Assembly (NCBI GenBank): GCA_964490725.1
Contig: CAZBDU010000077.1
Location: 1 to 25,686 of the forward strand
Direction of reading: 5' to 3'
Length of the DNA stretch: 25,686 nucleotides
Source: CAZBDU01 sp964490725
GTDB lineage: Bacteria; Spirochaetota; Spirochaetia; SZUA-6; DRHE01
Positions within the stretch are counted from its first letter, which is position 1. Each line of letters starts with the position of its first letter. Below the pieces are notes generated by a model. That model saw nothing but the letters and a program-made list of their open reading frames with translations, had not been told where the DNA came from and made no database searches. This document shows positions 15,226-23,402 of this stretch, piece after piece. The position numbers and the translations under genes were made by a program.

Positions 15226-15316
15226 GCATCCCACACTCGAATAGGCTCTGTTCCCACAGACTCTTGCGGAAAGCGCCGACGGAGAGCCCTGCCCTCCCGC
15301 GGCACAGTTGTCTGCG

Positions 15317-15760
15317 ATGATCGCGGACAGCAAGGCCTCCGGCGCCGGGGGACGCCCGCTGCGTCTCTGCGTGGTGGAGGACTCTTCAGAGATCAGGGCG
15401 CGCCTGCGGGCCCTGGTAGCGGGGCTTCCCGGCGTGGAGCTGTGCGGAGAGGCGGGCAGCGTGGCGGAGGCGGCGGAGCTGGTGGGCAGCCTGCGTCCGG
15501 ACGCCATGATCCTGGACCTGCGCCTGCCCGACGGCAGCGGCGCGGAGGCGCTGCTGGCCCTGCGCGGGCTGCCGCACCCGCCGCGGGTGATCGTGTTCAC
15601 GCAGTTCGCCTCGGAGCGGCTCTGCGAGATGTGTCTGCGCCTGGGGGCGCACTACTTCCTGGACAAGTCGAGGGACCTGGCGGCGCTGCCAGGGCTGCTC
15701 GGCCGCCTGACCGACACGGCCGGGGCGGACGGCGCAGCCTCCGCTGCGGCCGCCCGGTAA
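15317..15760 (+). CDS. stand-alone receiver-domain response regulator (CheY-like)
   Basis: A 147-residue single-domain response regulator with no output domain. The receiver pattern is complete: acidic pair E21-D22 in VVEDSSEIR, phospho-acceptor D67 in AMILDLRLPDGSG, T95 in VIVFTQFAS and K117 in YFLDKSRDL. A short Ala-rich tail follows. The ATG at 15317 is preferred; a TTG at 15308 would add three residues. Neither has a convincing Shine-Dalgarno sequence, so expression may depend on the upstream message or be low. It sits between the NarL-type pair and a chemoreceptor gene. It could therefore be a CheY-like output or phosphate sink for the receptor, or a second target of the adjacent kinase; the sequence does not decide. 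Confidence 0.88.
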   Translation: MIADSKASGAGGRPLRLCVVEDSSEIRARLRALVAGLPGVELCGEAGSVAEAAELVGSLRPDAMILDLRLPDGSGAEALLALRGLPHPPRVIVFTQFASERLCEMCLRLGAHYFLDKSRDLAALPGLLGRLTDTAGADGAASAAAAR

Positions 15761-15793
15761 CGGGCTCAAGCCTGAAGCGCAAGGAGGACGGAG

Positions 15794-17824
15794 ATGGAGA
15801 AGAGGGGTATGTTTTCGATCCAGGCCAAGCTCCTGGTGGCTGGCCTGGCCATCATCGCAGCCCTGGGGGTGCTATGGCTGGTGACCATGCTGTACTTCGT
15901 GGGGCTGAACCAGAAGGCCAACCAGGCCAAGGTGCTGGCGGAGGACGTGCTGGTACAGACCCTGGAGGCGCGCAAGTCGGAGAAGGACTTCATGCTCAGG
16001 GAGCTCACCAACGGTGAGTTCTACCAGAGCGGCAAGTCCTCCTACCTGGACAAGCACGCCCAGGCGATCGCCGCGGTCCGGGAGGGCATGTCCTCCCTGG
16101 ACGCCCTGGGCCAGGTGGGCCACGAGGAGCTGGCCAGCCTTTCGGCGGCTCTGAACACCTACGAGAGCTCCTTCGCGGACCTGGTGGCCGCCTACCGGGA
16201 TATCGGCTACGAGGACTGGGGGATCCAGGGAAAGTGGCGGGCGGCGGTGCACTCCGTGGAGGCCAGCCTGGAGGGGACGGGCCAGCTCGCCCTGCTCGCG
16301 GAGATGCTGCAGCTGCGCCGCGACGAGAAGGACTACCTCCTCAGGGGGGATGAGAAGTACGTTACCGCGGTGCGGGAGGACCTGGCGCGCCTCCGGGAGG
16401 ACTCCCAGCGCCTGTTCGGGGCCTCCGAGAGCCGCGGAGTGACGGCCGCGCTGGCCGAGTACGAGACGGCCTTCAACAGCTACCTGCAGGGCGAGCGCAG
16501 GATCGGCATGACCGAGGAGCAGGGGCTCCAGGGCGCCATGCGCGACGCCGTCCACCAGGTGGACCCGCTCATCCAGGAGGTCATGGCCGCCGCCTCCGCC
16601 CGCAGCGACCGGGCCTACTCGAACCTGGTGCTGGCGGTGCTGGTGATCATGGCGGTGGGGGTGCTGTTGGGCGTGCTGGTGTTCTTTGCGATCGCCCGTT
16701 CGATCTCCAGGCCCATCAACCACGTGGTCGGGATCATGGAGAAGATGGCCGGCGGGGACCTGACCAGCACCATCAGCGAGCGCATGGCGCGCCGCCGTGA
16801 CGAGGTGGGGCTGCTGCTGGCCAGCCTGAAGAACATGTTCGAGCGCCTGAGCCAGATCATCCGCGAGGTGCGCACCGGGGCGGACAACGTGGCCTCCGGC
16901 AGCCAGCAGATGAGCAGCACCTCCGAGGAGATGAGTCAGGGCGCCACCGAGCAGGCCGCCTCCGCGGAAGAGGTCTCCTCGTCCATGGAGGAGATGTCCT
17001 CCAACATCAAGCAGAACGCGGAGAACGCCCTCCAGACCGAGAAGATCGCCCTCAAGGCGGCCGAGGACGCTCAGGACAGCGGCTCGGCTGTGAACGAGGC
17101 GGTGACCGCCATGAACGAGATCGCCGCCAAGATCTCGATCATCGAGGAGATCGCCCGGCAGACCAACCTGCTGGCCCTGAACGCCGCCATCGAGGCGGCC
17201 CGGGCGGGAGAGCAAGGCAAGGGCTTTGCCGTGGTGGCCTCGGAGGTGCGCAAGCTCGCCGAGCGCAGTCAGGCTGCGGCGGCGGAGATCAGCGAGCTGT
17301 CCGGAAACACGGTGTCCATCGCCCAGCGGGCCGGCGAGATGTTGAACCGTCTGGTTCCCGACATCAAGAAGACCGCCGAGCTGGTGCAGGAGATCAGCGC
17401 CGCCAGCAACGAGCAGAACTCCGGGGCGGACCAGATCAATCGGGCCATCGCCCAGCTCGACGAGGTGATCCAGCAGAACGCCTCGGCCTCCGAGGAGCTG
17501 GCCTCCACCTCCGAGGAGCTCTCCAGCCAGGCCGAGCAGCTGCAGGCCAGCATGGAGTTCTTCAAGATCGATGGCCACGAGCGGCGCATGCTGACCTACG
17601 TCTCCGGCCACGGCGGCGGCAGGCCGGCGGCCGCGGGGCACGCGGCATCGGGGCCGCGGGCAGGCACCGGGACTGCCGGACACCCGGTCGGCGCAGAGGC
17701 AGGCCGGCGGCCGGCACCGGGCGGAGGCAACGGCTCGGAGCGGGGCGCCAGGACCGGTGTGACCCTGCTCACCGAGAAGGAGGAGCGCAAGGAGGACAGC
17801 GATGCCGAGTTCGAGAGCTTCTGA
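15794..17824 (+). CDS. methyl-accepting chemotaxis protein with HBM sensor domain
   Basis: A 676-residue transmembrane chemoreceptor. TM1 spans about 11-37 and TM2 277-301. The long periplasmic region (38-276) carries the paired signature of helical bimodular (HBM) sensors: EARKSEKDFMLRE (58-70) and LRRDEKDYLLRGDEKY (174-189). HBM receptors characterised elsewhere bind small organic acids. A HAMP domain follows (about 300-355). The cytoplasmic signalling helices have the conserved hairpin tip EEIARQTNLLALNAAIEAAR (451-470), where CheA and CheW bind. The glutamate-rich adaptation helices flank it. After residue 600 comes a Gly/Ala/Arg-rich flexible linker, and the last five residues are EFESF, which fits the x-aromatic-x-x-aromatic tether pattern for CheR/CheB. 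AAGGAGG lies 6 bases before the ATG. The last 23 bases overlap cheW. Confidence 0.96.
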   Translation: MEKRGMFSIQAKLLVAGLAIIAALGVLWLVTMLYFVGLNQKANQAKVLAEDVLVQTLEARKSEKDFMLRELTNGEFYQSGKSSYLDKHAQAIAAVREGMSSLDALGQVGHEELASLSAALNTYESSFADLVAAYRDIGYEDWGIQGKWRAAVHSVEASLEGTGQLALLAEMLQLRRDEKDYLLRGDEKYVTAVREDLARLREDSQRLFGASESRGVTAALAEYETAFNSYLQGERRIGMTEEQGLQGAMRDAVHQVDPLIQEVMAAASARSDRAYSNLVLAVLVIMAVGVLLGVLVFFAIARSISRPINHVVGIMEKMAGGDLTSTISERMARRRDEVGLLLASLKNMFERLSQIIREVRTGADNVASGSQQMSSTSEEMSQGATEQAASAEEVSSSMEEMSSNIKQNAENALQTEKIALKAAEDAQDSGSAVNEAVTAMNEIAAKISIIEEIARQTNLLALNAAIEAARAGEQGKGFAVVASEVRKLAERSQAAAAEISELSGNTVSIAQRAGEMLNRLVPDIKKTAELVQEISAASNEQNSGADQINRAIAQLDEVIQQNASASEELASTSEELSSQAEQLQASMEFFKIDGHERRMLTYVSGHGGGRPAAAGHAASGPRAGTGTAGHPVGAEAGRRPAPGGGNGSERGARTGVTLLTEKEERKEDSDAEFESF

Positions 17825-18356
17825 GGCGGGCCTCCTGGAGGCCAACAGCGGCGGCGAGGTGGCGGCCGTGGCAGAGCTCAGCCAGTACCTGACCTTCTGC
17901 CTGGCCGAGGAGACCTACGCCCTGAACGTGGCGCGAGTCCTGGAGGTGCTGGAGCTGAGCCGCATCACCCGCATTCCCCGCACGCCGGAGCACCTGCTGG
18001 GAGTGATCAACGTTCGCGGCAAGGCGGTGCCCGTGGTGGACATGCGGCGCAAGTTCGGAATGACCGTCGCGGAAGCCACCGTGGACACCTGCATCGTGGT
18101 GCTGCAGGTGGTGGCCGACGGCGAGCCGGTCACCCTGGGCGCCATGGTGGACTCCGTGCGCGAGGTCATAGACCTGCCCGACGAGGAGCTCGAGCCCGCC
18201 CCCACCATCGGCACCGGGATGCGGGTGGAGTTCATCAAGGGGATGGCCAGGGCGGGGGAAGCCTTCGTCATGGTCCTGGAGATCGACCGCATCTTCTCCG
18301 AGGCGGAGCTGAGCGCGGTGCGGGAAAGCCTGGCAGCGGAGCCAGGCGAGAGCTGA
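17802..18356 (+). CDS. cheW: CheW chemotaxis coupling protein
   Basis: A 184-residue CheW-domain protein that links chemoreceptors to the CheA kinase. The core runs from about residue 27 (SQYLTFCLAEETYAL) to 165, with the family pattern NVARVLEVLEL, then HLLGVINVRGKAVPVVDMR in the middle, and ending VMVLEIDRIFS. A variable N-terminal extension of about 25 residues precedes it. The ATG at 17802 has AAGGAGG 6 bases upstream, inside the receptor gene; the two genes overlap by 23 bases in different frames. That pairing suggests a receptor with a dedicated coupling protein. No CheA, CheR or CheB is encoded in the window, so the pair must use components encoded elsewhere. Confidence 0.95.
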   Translation: MPSSRASEAGLLEANSGGEVAAVAELSQYLTFCLAEETYALNVARVLEVLELSRITRIPRTPEHLLGVINVRGKAVPVVDMRRKFGMTVAEATVDTCIVVLQVVADGEPVTLGAMVDSVREVIDLPDEELEPAPTIGTGMRVEFIKGMARAGEAFVMVLEIDRIFSEAELSAVRESLAAEPGES

Positions 18357-18368
18357 AACGCCTCAAGC

Positions 18369-18394
18369 GGGGGGCGCCGCTGCGGCGTCCCCCC
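18369..18394. terminator. GC-rich hairpin between convergent cheW and DUF58 genes
   Basis: Six G and CGCC (18369-18378) pair with GGCG and six C (18384-18394, one bulged T) around the loop GCTGC. It starts 12 bases after the cheW stop and lies 32 bases from the end of the convergent DUF58 gene. Neither side has a T tract, so it is a poor classical terminator, but its position and symmetry suit a bidirectional barrier or transcript-end stabiliser. Confidence 0.5.
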
Positions 18395-18425
18395 GGGCAT
18401 TCTCCGGGGCCCCCGGCGAATCGGG

Positions 18426-19730
18426 CTACAGCAGCCGGCCGGCCTTGATTTCCAGATAGGCGTTTGCCAGGGCGGGGGCGAGCTCCCGGGGCAGGCTGTC
18501 CAGGCACAGCGCGCCCTCCGCCCGCAGCCTCTGAAGCTGTCCGGACCTGCGCTGCAGGAAATCGTGGGCGGCCGCCAGGCGCAGCGCCGTGTCCAGATCC
18601 TCGACCTCCGTGTCCAGGGCCCGGTCCAGCGCCTCCTCGCGCAGGCTGGCGAACAACACCAGGTGGCGGCGCCTCACCAGGGCCAGCACGTGGGCCAGGT
18701 TCTCCGGCTGCTGGTCGCTCAGATTGGAGACCAGCACGATCAGGGAGCGCCGTCTCACCCGCCGGGCGCAGTCTTCCAGCGCCTGGGCCAGGTCGGAGGC
18801 AAACACCGACGGCTGGATGTCGTAGGTGGCCTTCAGCAGGGCGTTTACCGTGCCGATCCCCTTGCGGGCGGCCAGGTGGCGCTCGGTTCCGCCGAAAGTG
18901 CTCAAACCCACGCTGTCCCCCTGGCGCAGCGCGATGTGGGCCAGGAGCAGCACGGCGTTCAGGGCGTGGTCGAAGTGGGACAGCTCCCCGTCCCGCGAGC
19001 GCATGCGGCGGCCGCAGTCCAGCAGCAGCACCACCCGCTGATCCTGCTCGTCCTGGTACTCCGCGGAGATCAGCTTCAATCGCCGGGAGGTGGCCTTCCA
19101 GTTGATCTGGTTTGCCGAGTCCCCGTGACGGTAGTCACGCAGCTGGTGGAACTCCAGCCCCGCCCCCCGGCGCGGGTGCGGGTGGATGCCCAGCCGCGCC
19201 ACCCGGTTGCCCGTGGCCATCAGCGTGTAGCGGGCCAGGGCGCGGAAGTTCGGATAGACCCGCACCGACTCCGCCCGGGCGCCGCGCACCCGGCGCTGCC
19301 ACAGCCCCAGGGGCGAGCTCATCCAGGCCGCCACCGGGCCGAAGCGATGGTCGCCCCGCTCGGTGGGGGTAAGCAGGTAGCGCAGCCTGGTCTCCCCCCG
19401 GGCGGGGAGGCGAGCCGGGAGCGGCAGCCCATCGGCGCGGAAGGCGGGGGGGTGATGGTCGTGGACCAGCAGGCGGCGGGAGCGGGCGCCGGAGTGGGCG
19501 ATGCGCAGCTCCACCGCAGAGGTCACTCCCAGGGCCAGCACCTTCTGGCAGCGGCGATCCATGGCCGGGGCGGGAAGCAGGGCGGCCCAGAGGAGGTCGG
19601 CCAGCAGCAGCGCCAGCAGCAACGCGCCGCAGGCACCCCACCCCCAGAGGGAAAGCCCGGCCAGCACGGTCACCGCCGCCGCTGCGCTCCACAGGGACAG
19701 CAGCAGGAGCAGCCGCGGAGTGGCTCTCAT
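18426..19730 (-). CDS. DUF58 family protein (MoxR-associated, vWA-like)
   Basis: A 434-residue membrane-anchored protein of the DUF58 family, which recurs next to MoxR ATPases and is thought to be a client or partner of them. Two N-terminal hydrophobic helices (about 7-29 and 32-52) are followed by a beta-rich region and the DUF58 hallmark GLEFHQLRDYRHGD (191-204) with INWKATSR (209-216). A von Willebrand A-like core begins at VVLLLDCGRRM (233-243). The metal-site motif DxSxS is replaced by DCGRR, so metal binding of the usual kind is doubtful; many DUF58 proteins share this loss. The ATG at 19730 overlaps the moxR stop as ATGA. It is the last gene of the operon. The molecular function is unknown. 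Confidence 0.93.
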   Translation of the reverse strand: MRATPRLLLLLSLWSAAAAVTVLAGLSLWGWGACGALLLALLLADLLWAALLPAPAMDRRCQKVLALGVTSAVELRIAHSGARSRRLLVHDHHPPAFRADGLPLPARLPARGETRLRYLLTPTERGDHRFGPVAAWMSSPLGLWQRRVRGARAESVRVYPNFRALARYTLMATGNRVARLGIHPHPRRGAGLEFHQLRDYRHGDSANQINWKATSRRLKLISAEYQDEQDQRVVLLLDCGRRMRSRDGELSHFDHALNAVLLLAHIALRQGDSVGLSTFGGTERHLAARKGIGTVNALLKATYDIQPSVFASDLAQALEDCARRVRRRSLIVLVSNLSDQQPENLAHVLALVRRRHLVLFASLREEALDRALDTEVEDLDTALRLAAAHDFLQRRSGQLQRLRAEGALCLDSLPRELAPALANAYLEIKAGRLL

Positions 19731-20713
19731 TGCCGTGGAGCTTTCACCGAATCCAGCACCTCCAGCAGGATCTCGTCCGCCCTTCTGCCCTCGATCTCCA
19801 GCTCCGGCGACAGGGAGAGTCGATGCCTCAGGCAGGGCAGAGCGACCTGCTTGAGATCGTCGGGGATCACGAAATCCCGTCCCTCCAGCAGCGCCCACAC
19901 GCGGGCGGCGCGGATCAACGCCAGGCTGCCTCGCGGCCCCGCCCCGGTGGCCACCCCGGGCCAGACGCGGGTCTCCTGCACGATGCGCACCGCGTAGTCC
20001 ACCACCTGCCTGTCGGTCCTGATCCGGGACGCCGCCTCCTGGAGCGCCACCACGTCGCTCACCCCGGCGACGCGCTGGACGCTCTCCAGGGGAAGGGAAT
20101 CCCCGATCCTCCCTCCGGTGACCCGCTCCACCATGGAGGCCTCCTCCTCCACGCCGGGGTAGCCGATCTGGATCTTGAGCAGAAAGCGGTCCAGCTGGGC
20201 GTCCGGGAGGGGGTAGGTGCCCTCGTGCTCCAGGGGGTTCTGGGTGGCCAGGGTCATGAAGGGAGGCTCCAGGGGGATGCTCTCCCCCTCCAGGCTCACC
20301 TGCCGCTCCTGCATCACCTCCAGCATGGCCGCCTGGGTCTTGGCCGGAGCGCGGTTGATCTCGTCCGCGATGAACAGGTTGGTGAAGACCGGGCCTCTGC
20401 GGGTCTCGAAGACTCCCCGCTGGAGATTGAACAGGACGTGCCCGGTGATGTCGCTGGGCATCAGATCCGGGGTGAACTGCACCCGGGCGGAGCTGCCGCC
20501 GAAGCTCCTGGCCAGCGCCCGCACCAGAAGGGTCTTGCCGAGCCCCGGCAGGCCCTCGACGATGAGGTGCCCGGAGGCCACCAGGGCGATCAGCACCAGG
20601 TCGATCACCTGCTGCTGCCCCACCATGCTCTTTGAGATCTCGCGGCGGATCGTCCTGGCAGTCTCGGCCAACCGCGGGAGCTCCCCCTGAACCGGGTGTT
20701 CCTGCTCGCTCAT
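19727..20713 (-). CDS. MoxR-family AAA+ ATPase
   Basis: A 328-residue cytoplasmic AAA+ ATPase, chaperone-like in the best-known cases, acting on vWA or DUF58 partners. Walker A is GLPGLGKT (54-61), Walker B is IADEINR (115-121), sensor 1 is ATQNP (156-160), and the DAQLDRF stretch (171-177) is the MoxR-typical region just after it. The C-terminal lid domain ends in a region with VIPDDLKQVALPCLRHR. The length of about 330 is normal. The ATG at 20713 overlaps the DUF4350 stop as ATGA, which argues strongly against the longer open frame upstream. It precedes DUF58 with another ATGA overlap, so the ATPase and its likely partner are made together. Confidence 0.96.
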   Translation of the reverse strand: MSEQEHPVQGELPRLAETARTIRREISKSMVGQQQVIDLVLIALVASGHLIVEGLPGLGKTLLVRALARSFGGSSARVQFTPDLMPSDITGHVLFNLQRGVFETRRGPVFTNLFIADEINRAPAKTQAAMLEVMQERQVSLEGESIPLEPPFMTLATQNPLEHEGTYPLPDAQLDRFLLKIQIGYPGVEEEASMVERVTGGRIGDSLPLESVQRVAGVSDVVALQEAASRIRTDRQVVDYAVRIVQETRVWPGVATGAGPRGSLALIRAARVWALLEGRDFVIPDDLKQVALPCLRHRLSLSPELEIEGRRADEILLEVLDSVKAPRQ

Positions 20714-21894
20714 AGGCTCGATCGGATCCTTTCCAGTGCGGCCACCGTCCGGATGAACCGTTTCTCGTCCCGAAGGGCTACGGCTCCTTCCCTGCCGGCC
20801 GCGATCTTCAGCTCCTCGAGCTCCCGGCCGCTCAGGCCGCAAAGCTCCGCCAGCCGCTCCGTCTGCCCGGCCGCGCCCAGCCGGGTCCAGGAGGGGTGTC
20901 GCCGCAGGAGGGTCTTCCAGAGGGTGCGGCGCATCCCTTCCACCAGAGCGCCTGCCTGTCCGTGGCGCCAGAGGAAGCGCCCGCTGGCGTCCAGATGCTC
21001 CAGCAGCCCCCGGCGGGGCGGCTCCTGCGGGGCGGCGGGCGGGGCCAGCCGCGGGGCGGCAAAGCCGATCAGCGCGGCGATCAGGGCCGCCAGGCTGGCC
21101 AGAAGGGGCCAGCCGTGCCGCAGGATCAAGGCCGTCAGGGGAGGGTACTCCTCCCCGTACACCAGCAGCACCCGGCCGCCGGCGGCCGGCCCGCCGGCCA
21201 GGAACCAGAGCAGGGCGGCGTTGTCGCCGGCGCCGATGCAGTCGTTGGCCATGAAGCGGCCTCCGGCCAGCACGGTGATCACCCCCCGCCCGTGTGCGAG
21301 CCGCAGCAGCCTGGGCCGATTCGGCGGCGTCCTCAGGAAGGCTTTCCCGCCCCCGTCCACCAGGCTCACTCCGATGTCCAGCCCCACCGCGAGCGCCTGG
21401 GGCTGCCCCTCCCTCTCGGAGTCCGGCAGCTCGATGCGGAGCAGCTTCGGACAGGGGCCTGCCCACTCCTCCTGCGTCCCGGAGACTGGACGGGCCTGGA
21501 CGCCGAAGGGGGCGAGCAGCGGGTCCTCCTGCGCCGCATCCTCCTGCGGGTCGGCGGCCAACACCACCAGGCTGCCTCCGCGTTCCACCCAGTCCAGCAG
21601 CTCCCGGGACAGCTCCGTCGGGAAGACCCGGCGGGAAACCGGCACGATCACCGTCCCCGGGGGGTCCGGCAGCGGGCTCAGCCCGGAGGGGCCCTCCAGC
21701 GGGCTCACCGTCAGGCCCAGCCGCTCCAGGAGCAGCGCCGCCGCCAGGAAGTCGTTCCCCATGGCCTCCGGCCCCGGGCCGGCGAAGACCTGTTTGCTCT
21801 CCCGGCGGAAGCCGGCCAGAAAGGCGGCGGTCAGGAGGCCCAGAACCCCCAGCGTCACGGCGGCACCGAGGGCGCTCCTACCCCCGGCTCGCAC
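20710..21894 (-). CDS. DUF4350 domain membrane protein
   Basis: A 394-residue protein with an N-terminal helix (about 8-28), an extracytoplasmic-type alpha/beta domain and a second helix (about 260-282) followed by a cytoplasmic tail. The pattern GVITVLAGGRFMAND, then GDNAALLWFLAGG and GRVLLVYGEEYPPL, is typical of DUF4350 proteins. Those resemble the GATase-like domains of the gliding/IFT families and lie in MoxR clusters. The early DFLAAALLLERLGLTV segment also fits. The GTG at 21894 follows GGAGG by 6 bases, and the gene overlaps the DUF4129 gene by 17 bases. Function is not known; membrane topology suggests it presents a domain outside the inner membrane. Confidence 0.82.
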   Translation of the reverse strand: MRAGGRSALGAAVTLGVLGLLTAAFLAGFRRESKQVFAGPGPEAMGNDFLAAALLLERLGLTVSPLEGPSGLSPLPDPPGTVIVPVSRRVFPTELSRELLDWVERGGSLVVLAADPQEDAAQEDPLLAPFGVQARPVSGTQEEWAGPCPKLLRIELPDSEREGQPQALAVGLDIGVSLVDGGGKAFLRTPPNRPRLLRLAHGRGVITVLAGGRFMANDCIGAGDNAALLWFLAGGPAAGGRVLLVYGEEYPPLTALILRHGWPLLASLAALIAALIGFAAPRLAPPAAPQEPPRRGLLEHLDASGRFLWRHGQAGALVEGMRRTLWKTLLRRHPSWTRLGAAGQTERLAELCGLSGRELEELKIAAGREGAVALRDEKRFIRTVAALERIRSSL

Positions 21895-23398
21895 GGCCGT
21901 CCTCCACCAGTGTCCCGCTCAGCTCGCAGAGCTCCCGGAAGGCCGCCTGGCTCACCGGGCGCTGGGCGTAGGCCTGCTGGAGCCAGAGCCGGGCCACCTT
22001 CTCCAGCAGGCCCGCCAGCTCCTCCCGCCCCCCGCCGGCCAGGGAGCGGCGGGTCCGGGCCACACACTCCGCCTCGGTTGCGCTGTCGGGGATCTCCGCC
22101 CCCCCGGCCCGGACCAGGTGCATCAGGGTGCCGCGGTACAGCAGGCTGAGGGCCGCGCGGGGCTCCCCGGCGCGCCAGCGCCGTTCGGCCGCCTGGACCC
22201 AGTCTCGCGGAAGCGGCTCCTCCGGCGGCCCGGCCGTGCCGGCCTGCTCCTCTTCCGCGCTCCCCCGGCCCCCCGGCGCGCCCCCGGGCCGCCGCCCGGA
22301 GCGCAGGGCCAGGAGGTAGAGAATCGCGATCAGCGCCCCGCCGCCCAGCACCCAGGGTGCGGCCCGTGACAGCCACGCCGCCACGCCGGAGAGAGCTCCC
22401 GGACCGTCGTGCTGGGAGCTGCGGCGCCTCTGCCCGGTCTGCCAGCGGGGCACCCAGACCGTGCGCTGCTCCCAGCGGCCGAACTGCTCTCCGGCCAGGA
22501 CCTCCCGCACCGCTTCCTCGATTCGGGCCCTCCCCGCCGGCTCCGCCCCGGCCGGCTCCTGGGCCCCGGAGCCGGGTGCCGCCTGGGCGTGCGCGGGGAT
22601 GGCCCCCGCCGCCAGGCAGAGCAGGAGCAGCGCCGGCAGGGCGGCGCCCCTCCTCCTGGGCGGGCCGATCCGCTCCGCCAGCCTGCGGAAGACCAGCTCG
22701 ATGTCCCACCCCTCCAGGTTGATGCGGCGGTTGATGTACAGGCCGAATCCTGCCGCCACGCAGAAGGGTTCCACGAACACAGTGGCCAGCACCAGCAGCC
22801 AGTAGCCCGCCGCGGGGCTGAGGCTGGAGGGGTCCGTGAACAGGATGAACATGGACTCCCGGAAGGAACCCGAGCCCAGCATCACGTCGAAGAAGACGTA
22901 CAGGCCGTAGGCCAGGAAGAAGGTGAACAGCTGGCAGACCAGGGCCAGAAGGGCGGCCACGAGCCTGCCGGAAGCGGCCACGGCGGCGGTGCGCCTGGAA
23001 AGCGCACGGCCCCGGAGGCCCTCCAGCTGGCGGACCGGCGCGGTGTAGTAGCGCCAGGGCGCCAGGCGGCGATAGGAGAGGTCCCCCGCCAGGTGCGCGC
23101 CCACGAAGCGGGGAATCTCCAGCAGCGAGGACAGGGAGGCCCCCTGCCCGAAGAGCGCCCTGCTGATGAAGAACAGAGGCAGGCGGTCGTACAGCGGCTT
23201 CAGCCACCAGAAAAGGGCCGCCGCAATCAGAGGCTGGCCCGGCAGGGTGAAGAACAGCAGCGCAGCCGCCGGCAGGCTCGCCGCCGCCAGACCCGCCTCC
23301 AGGGCGGGGAACCAGCGGCGGGCGCAGGCGAATCCCAGGTCGATCGCTTCCAGCTCCGTGCGCTGCCTGATGGCCACGGTGACGCTGCGGTAGTCCAT
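21878..23398 (-). CDS. DUF4129 domain protein fused to an N-terminal multi-helix membrane domain
   Basis: A 506-residue membrane protein in two parts. The N-terminal part (1-245) has hydrophobic helices near 33-66, 143-171 and 198-221 and ends with the motif LEGWDIELVFRRLAERI seen in membrane proteins of similar clusters. A signal-like hydrophobic segment follows (about 252-272, ending AHAQA), then a Gln/Arg-rich loop, a helix at 347-365, an acidic/Gly-rich linker and the C-terminal DUF4129 domain (about 400-480: RWRAGEPRAALSLLYRGTL and TEAECVARTR). In many genomes these two parts are separate genes. The ATG at 23398 follows the SpoIIM-like stop by 4 bases and has no Shine-Dalgarno sequence, so it probably relies on ribosomes ending the upstream gene. 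The role is unknown. Confidence 0.85.
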   Translation of the reverse strand: MDYRSVTVAIRQRTELEAIDLGFACARRWFPALEAGLAAASLPAAALLFFTLPGQPLIAAALFWWLKPLYDRLPLFFISRALFGQGASLSSLLEIPRFVGAHLAGDLSYRRLAPWRYYTAPVRQLEGLRGRALSRRTAAVAASGRLVAALLALVCQLFTFFLAYGLYVFFDVMLGSGSFRESMFILFTDPSSLSPAAGYWLLVLATVFVEPFCVAAGFGLYINRRINLEGWDIELVFRRLAERIGPPRRRGAALPALLLLCLAAGAIPAHAQAAPGSGAQEPAGAEPAGRARIEEAVREVLAGEQFGRWEQRTVWVPRWQTGQRRRSSQHDGPGALSGVAAWLSRAAPWVLGGGALIAILYLLALRSGRRPGGAPGGRGSAEEEQAGTAGPPEEPLPRDWVQAAERRWRAGEPRAALSLLYRGTLMHLVRAGGAEIPDSATEAECVARTRRSLAGGGREELAGLLEKVARLWLQQAYAQRPVSQAAFRELCELSGTLVEDGRASRG

Positions 23399-23402
23399 CT
23401 GG

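Noticed and set aside
13356..15305. 649-codon open frame on the minus strand across the histidine kinase and regulator genes
   Set aside because: The product is Ser/Arg/Ala-rich with no domain, and it covers two unambiguous genes on the other strand.
15226..15316. Sigma-54 or sigma-28 promoter ahead of the orphan receiver and chemoreceptor
   Set aside because: TTGC at 15265-15268 lacks the GG element at the right distance, and no TAAA/GCCGATAA-like pair was found.
15872..17845. 657-codon open frame on the minus strand across the chemoreceptor gene
   Set aside because: It is antisense to a clear chemoreceptor, has low-complexity Leu/Gly/His-rich content and no recognisable domain. Long antisense frames are expected at this G+C content.
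18564..19997. 477-codon plus-strand open frame across the DUF58 and MoxR genes
   Set aside because: Gln/Gly/Val/His-rich shadow of the well-supported minus-strand genes, with no ribosome binding site.
20714..21466. N-terminal extension of the MoxR frame
   Set aside because: The ATG at 20713 forms an ATGA overlap with the preceding stop and starts a normal-length MoxR; the extension is an Arg/Gly/Ala-rich shadow.
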